A DNA stretch of 64,000 bases. It comes from JAFKFH01 sp017307375 (GTDB lineage Bacteria; Pseudomonadota; Alphaproteobacteria; Ferrovibrionales; Ferrovibrionaceae). A program made the position numbers and the translations under genes. The DNA is taken from positions 5,208,001-5,272,000 of the forward strand of contig OZ245874.1 of assembly GCA_965229335.1 (NCBI GenBank). Direction: 5' to 3'. Shown here piece after piece: positions 51,577-60,016 of the stretch. The notes below the pieces were generated by a model that searched no databases, was not told where the DNA came from, and saw only the letters and a list, made by a program, of their open reading frames with translations. Positions within the stretch are counted from its first letter, which is position 1. Each line of letters opens with the position of its first letter.

Positions 51577-51660
51577 TCAGACCACGCCGCCGTTGGCGCA
51601 CAGCGCCTGGCCGTCAATCATCTCGTCGGTGACCGGCAGGCTCTTCCCACTCCAGTTCAT
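51577..51660 (-). pseudogene. 3' remnant of a short-chain dehydrogenase gene
   Basis: The 27 codons ending at the TGA (51577-51579) read MNWSGKSLPVTDEM, then IDGQALCANGGVV. The end is the standard C-terminus of an SDR (xITGQALxVNGGxx), but an in-frame TAG stands two codons upstream of the ATG, and no Rossmann part exists on this strand nearby. It is probably the tail of a deleted gene. Confidence 0.55.
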
Positions 51661-51807
51661 CGTCGACTATCGCGCGGGTAAATGTCTTCGCCGACTGGTT
51701 GAAGGCCTGCCCAGTAGGCGCGTCTAAAAACCCGGTACAGCCGGCACATTACTCTCGCGAAATCGGGCCATCAGCGGATGTCGGCCCCCATGCGACTCCG
51801 TGTTTAA

Positions 51808-51836
51808 TTGACACGAAGAACGAAAAATCAGGCAAT
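51808..51836 (+). promoter_or_regulatory. Candidate promoter of the hybrid kinase gene
   Basis: A perfect TTGACA (51808-51813) is followed by 17 bases and GGCAAT (51831-51836; only 3/6). Transcription from it would start near 51843, which argues for the ATG at 51874 (with its own GAGG) over the TTG at 51808 as the gene start. Confidence 0.35.
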
Positions 51837-51873
51837 GGATCAGCTATGCGCAATGCTGCATAGTGAGGACGGG

Positions 51874-53982
51874 ATGGAAAACCAGGGAATATTCCTGTCG
51901 ACATTGCCGGCGGAAAAGACCGAACGACGCATGGCGATCGGTTTGATTGTCATATCGGCAATTTCATTCTCGCTTGCAGTGCCGTTTGCCGATCGCCCCC
52001 TGCCGCCCGTCCAGGCGTTCATTCCGGCCTATGAGGCGGCGCTCGTCGTCATCGACCTGATCACCGCGGCGCTGGTGTTCGGCCAAGCCGCCATCCTCCG
52101 CTCGCGCAGCCTGATGGCGTTGGCGACGGGTTACCTGTTCACGGGTCTGATCGTCATTCCCCATGCGCTGACCTTCCCCGGCCTCGTCACTCCGACCGGG
52201 ATGTTCGGTGCCGGGCCGCAGACCACGGCCTGGCTGTACATGATCTGGCATGCAGGCTTCCCGGCCGCCGTGATCGCCTACGTGCTGCTGAAACGAGGCG
52301 GGGACGCCCTGCCGGCCAATCTCACGGCGGGCCGCGCCGTGCTGACGCTGGCAGCGGCCGCGGTGCTCACCGTCGTGCTGGTGACGCTGCTGGTCACCGC
52401 CGGGCGCGACAGCCTGCCTGCCATCATGCAGGGAAACGGCTATACCCCGGTCATGAAGGGTGTCGTCGCCACGGTGTGGCTGATGTCGGCGGTCGCGCTG
52501 GCGATTCTGTGGAGCCAGCCGGGGCGCAGCGCCCTCGATCTGTGGCTGATGGTCGTCATGTGCGCCTGGCTCGCCGATATCGGCCTCAGCGCCGTCTTCA
52601 ATGCCGGGCGGTTCGATCTCGGCTTTTATGCGGGGCGCATCTACGGTCTGCTGGCGGCGAGTTTCGTGCTGGTGGTCCTGCTTGTCGAGACCGCCACGCT
52701 CTATGCACGCGCAGTCCGCGACCTGTCGCTGAGCAACCAGGCCCTGCGCGAGGCCGAGGGGCAGCAGCGCCATCTCGCACGCGACCTCGAACAGCGCGTC
52801 GAGGAAAGCGGCCGCCAGCTCGACGCCGAAACCGCCGAGCGCCGGCGGATCCAGGAAAGACTGATCGAGACGCAAAAACGCGAAGCGGTAGGGCGGCTGG
52901 CCGGCGGGGTCGCGCACGATTTCAACAACATCCTGATGGTGGTGATGGGCAATGCCGAGCTGTTGCATCTGCCTGGCCGGGCCGCCGAACACGAACGCGC
53001 GATCGAGGCGATCGAACGCGCAGCCGAGCGCGGCGGCAGGCTGGTCCGGCAGTTGATGGCCTTTTCGCGCCGGCGCACGCTGACCCCCGGTGTCGTCGAC
53101 CTGCCGGCGCGATCGGCCGAACTGGCCGAGTTGCTGGACAGGTCGCTGCGCGGCGACATCAAGGTGGTGCTGCGGCTCGATGCCGGCCTGTGGCCGATCT
53201 TTTGCGATGTCGACGAACTCGAGCTTGCGCTGCTCAACCTCTGCATCAATGCCCGCGACGCCATGCCCGACGGCGGGCTGATCCGCATCGAGGGGCGGAA
53301 TGTCGAGGAGGCGGGTGGGCAGTTCGTCGCCCTGTCGGTGAGCGATACCGGCACAGGCATCGCCCCGGAACATCTGCAGGACGTGTTCGAGCCGTTCTTC
53401 ACGACGAAGGAAGTCGGCAAGGGCAGCGGCCTCGGCCTGGCTCAGGTGCAGGGCTTCGCCCAGGAATCCGGCGGCTTTGCCACCATCGCCTCGACGCCTG
53501 GCCAAGGCACGACCGTCGCGCTGCATCTGCCGCGCGCCGATGGGCACGATGCCGCGCCGGATCCGAACCGGCCGGCGACGACGCAGGCGGCGGCGCGGCG
53601 GCGCGTGCTGATGGTCGAGGATGACGACGACGTCGCCGCGATCGCGGCCAAGACGCTGGCGATGCTCGGCTGCGAAACCCAGCATGTCCGCGATGCCCGC
53701 ACGGCGCTGGCCGTCCTGCTCGGCGGCCAGCGTTTCGATGTGCTGTTCTCAGACCTGATCATGCCGGGTGGCATGGGCGGGCTCGACCTGGCACGCAAGG
53801 TGCGCCAGCATTTTCCGACGCTGCCGATCCTGCTCGCCTCCGGTTCGAATGCCGCCGCGGCCGAGACCTCGCGCGACGGCTTTGCCATCATCGCCAAGCC
53901 CTACCGGGCCGACGTCCTGGCCGCCGCGCTGGAGCGGGCATGCCGCGACGCAGCCGACGGCACTGTCCGCGATACGGCCTAG
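51874..53982 (+). CDS. MASE4-domain hybrid histidine kinase
   Basis: The 702-residue protein begins with a MASE4-like sensor of about seven to eight membrane segments (~18-280; VPFADRPLPPVQAFIPAYEA, then FGAGPQTTAWLYMIWHAGFP). A coiled coil (~285-335), a kinase core with H348 in GGVAHDFNNILMVV, an ATPase domain (NLCINARDAMPDGG, DTGTGI, GSGLGLAQVQGF) and a receiver domain (~580-695, aspartate in FSDLIMPGG) follow. No output domain is fused, so it needs a partner. GAGG 5 bases before ATG 51874 favours that start. The frame is also open from TTG 51808 and ATG 51835. Confidence 0.9.
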   Translation: MENQGIFLSTLPAEKTERRMAIGLIVISAISFSLAVPFADRPLPPVQAFIPAYEAALVVIDLITAALVFGQAAILRSRSLMALATGYLFTGLIVIPHALTFPGLVTPTGMFGAGPQTTAWLYMIWHAGFPAAVIAYVLLKRGGDALPANLTAGRAVLTLAAAAVLTVVLVTLLVTAGRDSLPAIMQGNGYTPVMKGVVATVWLMSAVALAILWSQPGRSALDLWLMVVMCAWLADIGLSAVFNAGRFDLGFYAGRIYGLLAASFVLVVLLVETATLYARAVRDLSLSNQALREAEGQQRHLARDLEQRVEESGRQLDAETAERRRIQERLIETQKREAVGRLAGGVAHDFNNILMVVMGNAELLHLPGRAAEHERAIEAIERAAERGGRLVRQLMAFSRRRTLTPGVVDLPARSAELAELLDRSLRGDIKVVLRLDAGLWPIFCDVDELELALLNLCINARDAMPDGGLIRIEGRNVEEAGGQFVALSVSDTGTGIAPEHLQDVFEPFFTTKEVGKGSGLGLAQVQGFAQESGGFATIASTPGQGTTVALHLPRADGHDAAPDPNRPATTQAAARRRVLMVEDDDDVAAIAAKTLAMLGCETQHVRDARTALAVLLGGQRFDVLFSDLIMPGGMGGLDLARKVRQHFPTLPILLASGSNAAAAETSRDGFAIIAKPYRADVLAAALERACRDAADGTVRDTA

Positions 53983-54193
53983 CGGCACGGAACACATACC
54001 AAGATATATGTGCCAGATTGCCACGGCGCATTGCCCGACGGGGCGGTGATAGAGATACTCGGCTTTCAAAGAGACAACTTGAGATCACGGGGCCGTGGTT
54101 CGGCAGCAGCTTCGCCGCGGGCATCGCCTGCCCGAACGGATTTCCCGCCATCGCCTCGGTCTCAGCCTGCAACTTGCCGATTTGAGTGTCGTC
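53983..54193. other. 211-base intergenic region before cydB
   Basis: It holds an inverted repeat CACATA / TATGTG (53993-54012) just after the kinase stop. No CydA-like coding is visible in any frame, and no FNR-type site (TTGATnnnnATCAA) could be found. A start signal for cydB is only a weak GAG before the ATG. Confidence 0.4.
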
Positions 54194-55297
54194 ATGCCGA
54201 TCCCGCTGTCCTACGAAGACCTTCGCCTGATCTGGTGGGTACTGCTCGGCGTCCTGCTGATCGGCTTCGCCGTGACCGAGGGCTTCGATTTCGGCACCGC
54301 GATCCTGCTGCCCTTCGTCGCCCGCAGCCATGCCGAGCGCCGCGCCGTGATCGAGACGGCCGGCCCGTCCTGGGAAGGCAACCAGGTCTGGTTCGTCCTG
54401 GGCGGGGGCGCGATGTTCGCGGCCTGGCCACAGGTCTATGCGACCGCTTTTTCCGGCTTCTATGACGTGCTGCTGCTGGTACTCCTGGCGCTGATCCTGC
54501 GTCCGATCGGCTTCAAGTTCCGCCGCAGGATCGAGCATACCGCCTGGCGTGGCTGGTGGGACGGCATGCTGTTCGTCTCGGGGCTGATCCCGACGCTGGT
54601 CTTCGGGATCGCGGTCGGTACCGTCCTGCTCGGCGCCCCCTTTCGCCTCGACGCCACGATGCGGCCGACCTACGAGAGCGGCCCGGGCGGGTTGCTGCAG
54701 CCCTTCGCCCTGCTCTGCGGCTCGCTCTCGCTCGCCATGCTGGTGATGCACGGCGCGGCCTGGATCGTCGCCAAGACCGAAGATCGCATCGCCGATCGCG
54801 CGCGCGGCTGGGGCATGGGCGCCTCCGCCCTGACGCTGATCCTGCTGGCGGTCGCCTGGGTATGGACCGCCGCCCTGCCCGGCCTGCGCATCGTCGGTGG
54901 CGCGGATCCGAACGGCCCGTCCAATCCGCTGACCAAGGTGGTGGTGGTCGAGACCGGAGCCTGGCTGGCAAATTACGCCGACCATCCCTGGTTTGCCATC
55001 GCGCCCGCCGCCGGCTTCGTCGGCGCGGCGATTGCCCTGCTCTGCTTCAACCTGCGGCTGGAACGTCTGGCACTGGTCTTTTCCGGGATGGGCGTGGGCG
55101 GGGTGGTCGCCATGGCCGGGGTGGGCATGTTTCCGTTCGTGCTGCCCTCGAGCCTCGATCCGCGATCGAGCCTGACCGTGTGGGATGCCTCGGCCAGCCG
55201 CCCCACATTGTTCGTGATGCTGATCGCCGTGGTCGTCTTCATGCCGCTGATCATCGCCTATAACGGGCGGGTCTATCGGGCAATGCGCGGCAGGTGA
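54194..55297 (+). CDS. cydB: Cytochrome bd-type quinol oxidase subunit II
   Basis: CydB (367 residues, about eight to nine membrane segments) is the second subunit of the bd-type terminal oxidase. Typical motifs are seen: FAVTEGFDFGTAILLPF (~24-40), the conserved GPSWEGNQVWFVLGGGAMFA (~57-76) and RPIGFKFRRR (~101-110). The catalytic heme subunit CydA is normally encoded directly upstream but is absent here; the neighbours are a sensor kinase and yciB. The gene looks intact. Confidence 0.93.
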   Translation: MPIPLSYEDLRLIWWVLLGVLLIGFAVTEGFDFGTAILLPFVARSHAERRAVIETAGPSWEGNQVWFVLGGGAMFAAWPQVYATAFSGFYDVLLLVLLALILRPIGFKFRRRIEHTAWRGWWDGMLFVSGLIPTLVFGIAVGTVLLGAPFRLDATMRPTYESGPGGLLQPFALLCGSLSLAMLVMHGAAWIVAKTEDRIADRARGWGMGASALTLILLAVAWVWTAALPGLRIVGGADPNGPSNPLTKVVVVETGAWLANYADHPWFAIAPAAGFVGAAIALLCFNLRLERLALVFSGMGVGGVVAMAGVGMFPFVLPSSLDPRSSLTVWDASASRPTLFVMLIAVVVFMPLIIAYNGRVYRAMRGR

Positions 55298-55371
55298 GGA
55301 CACGGGCGCAGGCCACCGGCGGCAACGGCAATTCTTGATCGGCCGGCCTGCCGATGTGCTATTCCTGCTGA

Positions 55372-55402
55372 GCCGTGGGCGGGCAAGCCTTCGCCCCACG
55401 GC
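55372..55402 (+). terminator. Hairpin between cydB and yciB
   Basis: GCCGTGGG (55372-55379) pairs with CCCACGGC (55395-55402), with extra G/C pairing inside. No U run follows. It could end the cydB transcript with help from Rho, 75 bases after the stop. Confidence 0.4.
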
Positions 55403-55439
55403 AATCATAGTCCGATCAGGCATGAGTTGACCGAGCACG

Positions 55440-56045
55440 ATGGCCGATATCCGCAACACCGATGCACCGACCAAGCCGACGACCGCCGCCGAGCCGAGCG
55501 CCGGTTCCGCGCTGATCAAGCTGGCACTGGAGGCAGGGCCGCTTGTCGTCTTCTTCGTCGGCAATGCCAAGTTCGGGATCTTCCACGCCACCGCCGCCTT
55601 CATGGTGGCGATGGTTGCTGCCCTCGGCGTTTCCTGGGCGATGACACGCAAGCTGCCGATCATGCCGCTGGTCGGCGCCATCTTCGTCGTCATCTTCGGC
55701 GGGCTGACGCTGATCCTGCAGGACGATCTGTTCATCAAGCTGAAGCCGACCATCGTCAACCTCTTGTTCGCCACGATTCTGTTCGGGGGCCTCGTCATGC
55801 GCCGGCCGCTGCTCAAGCCGCTGCTCGGCGCGGCCCTCACCCTCGACGATCGCGGCTGGGATATCCTCACCCGCCGCTGGGCCATCTTCTTCGTCGTGCT
55901 GGCGATTCTGAACGAGGTGGTCTGGCGGGGCTTCTCGACCGAATTCTGGATCTCGTTCAAGCTGTTCGGGATCATGCCGCTGACGCTGTTGTTCGGCATC
56001 GCCCAGATGCCGCTGATCAAGCGCCACATGCCGGCCGAAGCCTGA
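55440..56045 (+). CDS. yciB: Inner membrane-spanning septation protein YciB (IspZ)
   Basis: The 201-residue protein has about five membrane segments and YciB family motifs (GPLVVFFVGNAKFGIF ~32-47, DDLFIKLKPTIVNLLFATIL ~99-118, and the C-terminal RRWAIFFVVLAILNEVVWR). It affects envelope integrity and septation, acting with peptidoglycan synthesis proteins. The first ~20 residues are a hydrophilic extension. The M14 peptidase gene follows after 11 bases. Confidence 0.94.
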   Translation: MADIRNTDAPTKPTTAAEPSAGSALIKLALEAGPLVVFFVGNAKFGIFHATAAFMVAMVAALGVSWAMTRKLPIMPLVGAIFVVIFGGLTLILQDDLFIKLKPTIVNLLFATILFGGLVMRRPLLKPLLGAALTLDDRGWDILTRRWAIFFVVLAILNEVVWRGFSTEFWISFKLFGIMPLTLLFGIAQMPLIKRHMPAEA

Positions 56046-56056
56046 GAGGACGTTTC

Positions 56057-57190
56057 GTGAAGATTTCAGCCGAATTCGACGGCGGCAACATCGAGTGCCT
56101 CGCCTGTGACGATCCCGCCGATATCCGGCTGGCCATCCGCCCCGACGGCCAGGCCGATTTCCGCCAATGGTTCCATTTCCGCCTGACCGGCGCCAGGGGC
56201 CGCGACTGCACGCTGCATCTGACCAATGCCGGCGCCACCTCCTATCCCGGCGGCTGGGACGGCTATCGCGCGGTCGCTTCCTACGACCGGCGAGACTGGT
56301 TCCGCGTCGACACGAGCTATGCCGACGGCGTGCTGACCATCCGGCATGTCCCGCAGGCCGACCAGGTCTACTTTGCCTATTTCGCACCCTATTCGCGCGA
56401 GCGTCATGCCGATTTCGTGGCCGAATGCGCGGCCCGTCCGGGGGCGACGCTCGAGGTGCTCGGCACCACGCTCGACGGACAGGATCTCGACTATCTGCGC
56501 ATCGGCGAGACCGCGGCCGACAAGCCCGATCTGTGGGTGATCGCCCGCCAGCATCCCGGCGAAACCATGGCGTCGTGGTGGATGGAGGGGTTCCTGCGCC
56601 GGCTGCTCGATCCCGCCGATCCGGTCGCCCGCACCCTGCGCGCGAAGGCGACCTTCCACGTCGTGCCAAACATGAACCCGGACGGATCGCGCCGGGGCCA
56701 CCTGCGCACCAACGCCGCCGGGGCCGATCTGAACCGCGAATGGGGCGTGGCGACGATGGAGCGCAGCCCCGAGGTTTTCCTGGTGCGCCAGGCGATGCGG
56801 GACCGCGGCATCGATTTCTGCCTCGACGTCCATGGCGACGAGGTGCTGGCCTACAACTTCCTGGTCACCGCTTTCGGCATTCCGTCGCTGACCGAACGCC
56901 AGCGGCAGTTGCATCTCGACTATGCCGAGGCGCTCGTCCGCGCCAGCCCCGATTTCCAGACCGCCAAGGGCTATCCGCCGTCGGCGCCGGGCAAGGCCAA
57001 TCTGGCGCTGTGCTCGAACTACCTGGCCGAAACCTTCGGCTGCCTCGCCATGACGCTCGAACAGCCGTTCAAGGATACGATCGACACGCCCGATGCGCAT
57101 GCCGGCTGGTCGCCGGAACGGGCCGACCGGCTGGGCCGGGCCAATCTCGACGCGATGCTGGCGGTCGTCGACCGCCTCAAGCAGCGGTGA
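56057..57190 (+). CDS. M14-family cytosolic-type zinc carboxypeptidase
   Basis: The 377-residue enzyme resembles bacterial members of the CCP/AGTPBP1 subgroup (M14D). An N-terminal beta domain (~1-110) precedes the peptidase domain. Zinc ligands H and E are in ARQHPGETMASWW (~158-170), the third histidine is in LDVHGDEVLAY (~257-267), and a likely catalytic glutamate lies in MTLEQPFKDT. There is no signal peptide, so it acts in the cytoplasm; substrates of bacterial members are mostly unknown. The start is GTG 56057 with AGAGGA 7 bases upstream. It probably forms an operon with yciB. Confidence 0.9.
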   Translation: MKISAEFDGGNIECLACDDPADIRLAIRPDGQADFRQWFHFRLTGARGRDCTLHLTNAGATSYPGGWDGYRAVASYDRRDWFRVDTSYADGVLTIRHVPQADQVYFAYFAPYSRERHADFVAECAARPGATLEVLGTTLDGQDLDYLRIGETAADKPDLWVIARQHPGETMASWWMEGFLRRLLDPADPVARTLRAKATFHVVPNMNPDGSRRGHLRTNAAGADLNREWGVATMERSPEVFLVRQAMRDRGIDFCLDVHGDEVLAYNFLVTAFGIPSLTERQRQLHLDYAEALVRASPDFQTAKGYPPSAPGKANLALCSNYLAETFGCLAMTLEQPFKDTIDTPDAHAGWSPERADRLGRANLDAMLAVVDRLKQR

Positions 57191-57779
57191 GGCCGGCAAC
57201 CAGATAAGCCAGCGAACCTTCGACCAGTTCGCTGCGGGCGCGGAAATCCTCGCCGAGCTTGTTGTCGAGCACCAATACGGCCAGGCCGTGCATCATCGAC
57301 CAGCAGGCGGTGCCGGCGGCGGCCTCCGGCCGCAGCCGGGCAACCGCCGCATCGATCCGGGCGTAGGTCGCCCGCCCCGCCTCCTGCACCGACGCCACCG
57401 CCGACAGATCGGCGAGCGTCGATCCGAACATCAGCCGGAACAGCGCGGGATGATCGGTGGCGAAACCGACATAGGCCGCGCCCAGGGCCGTCAATTGCTT
57501 GGCCGGCCCCTGTTCGGCCATCGCCTCCTCGGCCAGGCCGAGATCGGCATCGAGCAGCGCGAAGCCGGCCTCGGCCACCGCCGCCAGCACCGCCTGGCGG
57601 TCGGCAAAATGGGCGTAGGGCGCCGTGGCCGACACGCCGGCCTCGCGCGCCAGGCGCCGCAGGGAGAGGTCGGCGACGCCTTCGGTTTCCAAGAGTTTCA
57701 GGGCGGTGCCGATCAGGGCATTCCGCAGGTCACCATGATGATAGGGCCGGCCGGCGGCCCCGGATTGCGATCTGGACAT
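57177..57779 (-). CDS. TetR-family regulator with WHG-type C-terminal domain
   Basis: The 200-residue protein has a TetR DNA-binding domain (YHHGDLRNALIGTALKLLET, LAREAGVSATAPYAHFADRQ, ~13-60) and a C-terminal domain with the WHG-like signature ACWSMMHGLAVLVLD (~157-171). Ligand and targets are unknown. Its 3' end overlaps the M14 gene by 14 bases, tail to tail. Confidence 0.9.
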   Translation of the reverse strand: MSRSQSGAAGRPYHHGDLRNALIGTALKLLETEGVADLSLRRLAREAGVSATAPYAHFADRQAVLAAVAEAGFALLDADLGLAEEAMAEQGPAKQLTALGAAYVGFATDHPALFRLMFGSTLADLSAVASVQEAGRATYARIDAAVARLRPEAAAGTACWSMMHGLAVLVLDNKLGEDFRARSELVEGSLAYLVAGLTAA

Positions 57780-57796
57780 CGCTGAGATCTAGCGAT
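57778..57796. promoter_or_regulatory. Inverted repeat at the TetR (WHG) start codon
   Basis: ATCGCT-GAGATCT-AGCGAT overlaps the ATG of the regulator. Position and form suit an autorepression operator, but no second copy was found to confirm it. Confidence 0.35.
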
Positions 57797-57808
57797 AAGA
57801 CCCTGAAA

Positions 57809-58372
57809 TCACAAGCCGTTCTTCTGACCGGTGCTGTAGTTCCCGCTTTCGCCGGGCGGATTGACGGCCGGCGCGCCGAGCGGCCGGCCGGCAGCCTGGC
57901 GCCAAGCGTGCAGCGCCCAATGGACGCTGGGAAAGGCCAGTTCGGTCCATGGGATTTCGTCCCAGGCGAACAGACGGACCTCGAGCGATTCGGGCCCGGC
58001 GGCAAAGACCGGCTCGGCCAGCCGCGCGCGGTAGATCAACTGCACCTGGCTGATCCGCGGTATGTTGTAGACGGCGAGCAGGCCGTCGATGGCGATGATC
58101 GCCCCGGCCTCCTCCTCGGCCTCGCGCGCCGCGCCGGCCTCGGACGTCTCGCGCTCCTCCATGTAGCCGGCCGGCAAGGTCCAGAACCCGGAACGCGGCT
58201 CGATCGCCCGACGGCAGAGCAGCACCCGGCCCTCGTCGCCCTCGACCACCGCCCCCACGACGATCTTGGGATTGGAATAGGCGATATAGCCGCAATCGCC
58301 GCAGACCAGCCGCTCGCGGTTGTCGCCGTCGGGAACCTTGCGGGTGAAGTTCGGGGGCGCCGGGATCGTCAT
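57809..58372 (-). CDS. Nudix hydrolase with N-terminal zinc ribbon
   Basis: This 187-residue protein has a short zinc-ribbon start (RLVCGDCGYIAYSNPKIV, ~21-38; only one CxxC is visible) and a complete Nudix box from GYMEERETSEAGAAREAEE, matching Gx5Ex7REx2EExG (~69-91). It hydrolyses a nucleoside diphosphate linked to another group. The zinc part recalls NADH pyrophosphatase, but the protein is shorter than NudC. The start at 58372 is clear, since the long upstream frame only shadows the next gene. It is divergent from the metallophosphoesterase. Confidence 0.9.
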   Translation of the reverse strand: MTIPAPPNFTRKVPDGDNRERLVCGDCGYIAYSNPKIVVGAVVEGDEGRVLLCRRAIEPRSGFWTLPAGYMEERETSEAGAAREAEEEAGAIIAIDGLLAVYNIPRISQVQLIYRARLAEPVFAAGPESLEVRLFAWDEIPWTELAFPSVHWALHAWRQAAGRPLGAPAVNPPGESGNYSTGQKNGL

Positions 58373-58438
58373 GGCGCCAACTGTGCCCGCCCGACGGCCG
58401 GCTTGTCCAGCTTCGGCACCTCGGGCCAAGATCGGTCC

Positions 58439-59260
58439 ATGACCGATATCCGCCTCGCCATCCTCTCCGACCTGCATCTCGACGTCCGCCGCCGCCTGGC
58501 CGAGAAGAACGGCACCGATCCGGATCGGGCCATCGCCGGCATCTCGGCCGCCACCCGCGCCGCGGTGGACGGCGCCGACGTCGTCGTGCTGGCCGGCGAT
58601 ATCGCCAACGGCACGCGCGGCATCGGCTGGGCGGCCGCGACGTTCCCGGGCCTGCCCGTCGTCTATGTCTCGGGCAATCACGAGTTCTATAATCACGATA
58701 ACGCGGCCCTGATCGCCGATCTCCGAACCGCTGCGGCGACGGCGGGCATCCATTTCCTCGACGGGGACGCCTGCACGCTGGACATCCGCGGGCGCGCGCT
58801 GCGCCTCTTGGGCTGCACCGCCTGGACCGACTACCGGCTCTACGGCCCCGAGGTGGCGGCAACGGCCCGCGAGCGCGCGGCCGACCTGCTCCACGACCAC
58901 AAGCGCATCCGCTTCGGCGACGGGCTGTTCCGGCCGGAAGATGCCGCCGGCCTGCACGAGGTCGCGACCGGCTGGCTCGACGCCGAACTTGGCCGCGACC
59001 ACCCCGGGCCGACCGTCGTGGTCACCCATCATGCGCCGACGCCGCGGTCGGTCGCGCCGCGCTTTGCCGGCGACAGCCTGTCGCCGGCCTTTGCCTCCGA
59101 TCTCACCGCGCTGATCGCGCGCCATGGCCCGCCGCTGTGGATCCACGGCCATACCCATCACAACGTCGACTACCGCGTCGGCGCCAGCCGCATCGTCAGC
59201 CATCAATGGGGCTATCCCGGCGAGGGGTTGAGCGAAGGCTGCCTGATCGTCGCGGTGTGA
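58439..59260 (+). CDS. Calcineurin-like metallophosphoesterase
   Basis: The 273-residue phosphoesterase has all metal-binding motifs in order: LSDLHLD (~9-15), VLAGDIANG (~48-56), VSGNHEFY (~78-85), VVTHHAPTP (~196-204) and IHGHTHHNVDYR (~237-248). The substrate is not evident. The ATG at 58439 is separated from the divergent Nudix gene by 66 bases. Members of this group can act on phosphodiesters or nucleotides. Confidence 0.9.
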   Translation: MTDIRLAILSDLHLDVRRRLAEKNGTDPDRAIAGISAATRAAVDGADVVVLAGDIANGTRGIGWAAATFPGLPVVYVSGNHEFYNHDNAALIADLRTAAATAGIHFLDGDACTLDIRGRALRLLGCTAWTDYRLYGPEVAATARERAADLLHDHKRIRFGDGLFRPEDAAGLHEVATGWLDAELGRDHPGPTVVVTHHAPTPRSVAPRFAGDSLSPAFASDLTALIARHGPPLWIHGHTHHNVDYRVGASRIVSHQWGYPGEGLSEGCLIVAV

Positions 59261-59299
59261 CGCTTGCCGCCCCGGGGCCTTCGCGGTAAACGCTGATCC

Positions 59300-60016
59300 A
59301 TGAGCGCGCCCCTGATCGGCCTGACCCTCGACTCGGAAGAGCCCGGCGGGTATTCGAAATTCCCCTGGTACGCCCTGCGCCAGAACTATTGCGGCGCGGT
59401 GGCCGACGCCGGGGGCGTTCCGTTGCCGCTGCCGCACCACCCCGACCTGGTCGGCCACTACCTCGACCTGCTCGACGGGCTGATCGTGACCGGTGGCGCC
59501 TTCGACGTCGACCCGGCCCTGTTCGGCGATGCCAGCCGGCATGACACGGTCAAGCTGAAGACCGCGCGGACCGAGTTCGAATTCGCCCTGATCCGCGGCG
59601 CGCATCAGCGTGACATGCCGATCCTGGGCATCTGTGGCGGCCAGCAATTGCTGAACGTCGTGCTGGGCGGCACGCTGGTCCAGCATATCCCGGACGACTT
59701 CCCCGACGGCTTCGCCCATGAGCAGCCGAACCCGCGCAACGAACCCGGCCACGACGTCGTCGTCGCCGCCGGCACGCTGCTGCACCGCATCGTCGGCGCC
59801 GATCGCCTGGCGGTGAACTCGGCCCATCACCAGGCCGTCCGCGCGCCGGCCCCGGGCTGCGTCGTCAACGCGGTGGCCGAGGACGGCGTCATCGAAGGCA
59901 TCGAGGATCCGACGCGCCGCTTCTGCATCGGCGTGCAATGGCATCCCGAATTCACGATCAACCCAGGCGACGCGGCGCTGCATCGCGCGCTGGTCGCGGC
60001 GAGTGCGGCGGCATGA
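59300..60016 (+). CDS. Class I glutamine amidotransferase, peptidase C26 (PuuD-like)
   Basis: The 238-residue protein is of the gamma-glutamyl-gamma-aminobutyrate hydrolase family. The catalytic cysteine is in GICGGQQLLN (~110-119), with histidine and glutamate in GVQWHPEF (~214-221); GLIVTGGAFDVDP (~60-72) forms the oxyanion region. Family members cleave gamma-glutamyl bonds, as in putrescine breakdown, but no other putrescine genes are adjacent. It overlaps rluB by ATGA. Confidence 0.88.
   Translation: MSAPLIGLTLDSEEPGGYSKFPWYALRQNYCGAVADAGGVPLPLPHHPDLVGHYLDLLDGLIVTGGAFDVDPALFGDASRHDTVKLKTARTEFEFALIRGAHQRDMPILGICGGQQLLNVVLGGTLVQHIPDDFPDGFAHEQPNPRNEPGHDVVVAAGTLLHRIVGADRLAVNSAHHQAVRAPAPGCVVNAVAEDGVIEGIEDPTRRFCIGVQWHPEFTINPGDAALHRALVAASAAA

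Noticed and set aside
53983..54193. Degraded cydA upstream of cydB
   Set aside because: None of the frames shows CydA motifs, and the region is too short for more than a fragment.
53888..56029. 713-codon minus-strand frame across cydB and yciB
   Set aside because: Antisense shadow of two recognised membrane proteins; I also checked it for a CydA relic and saw none.
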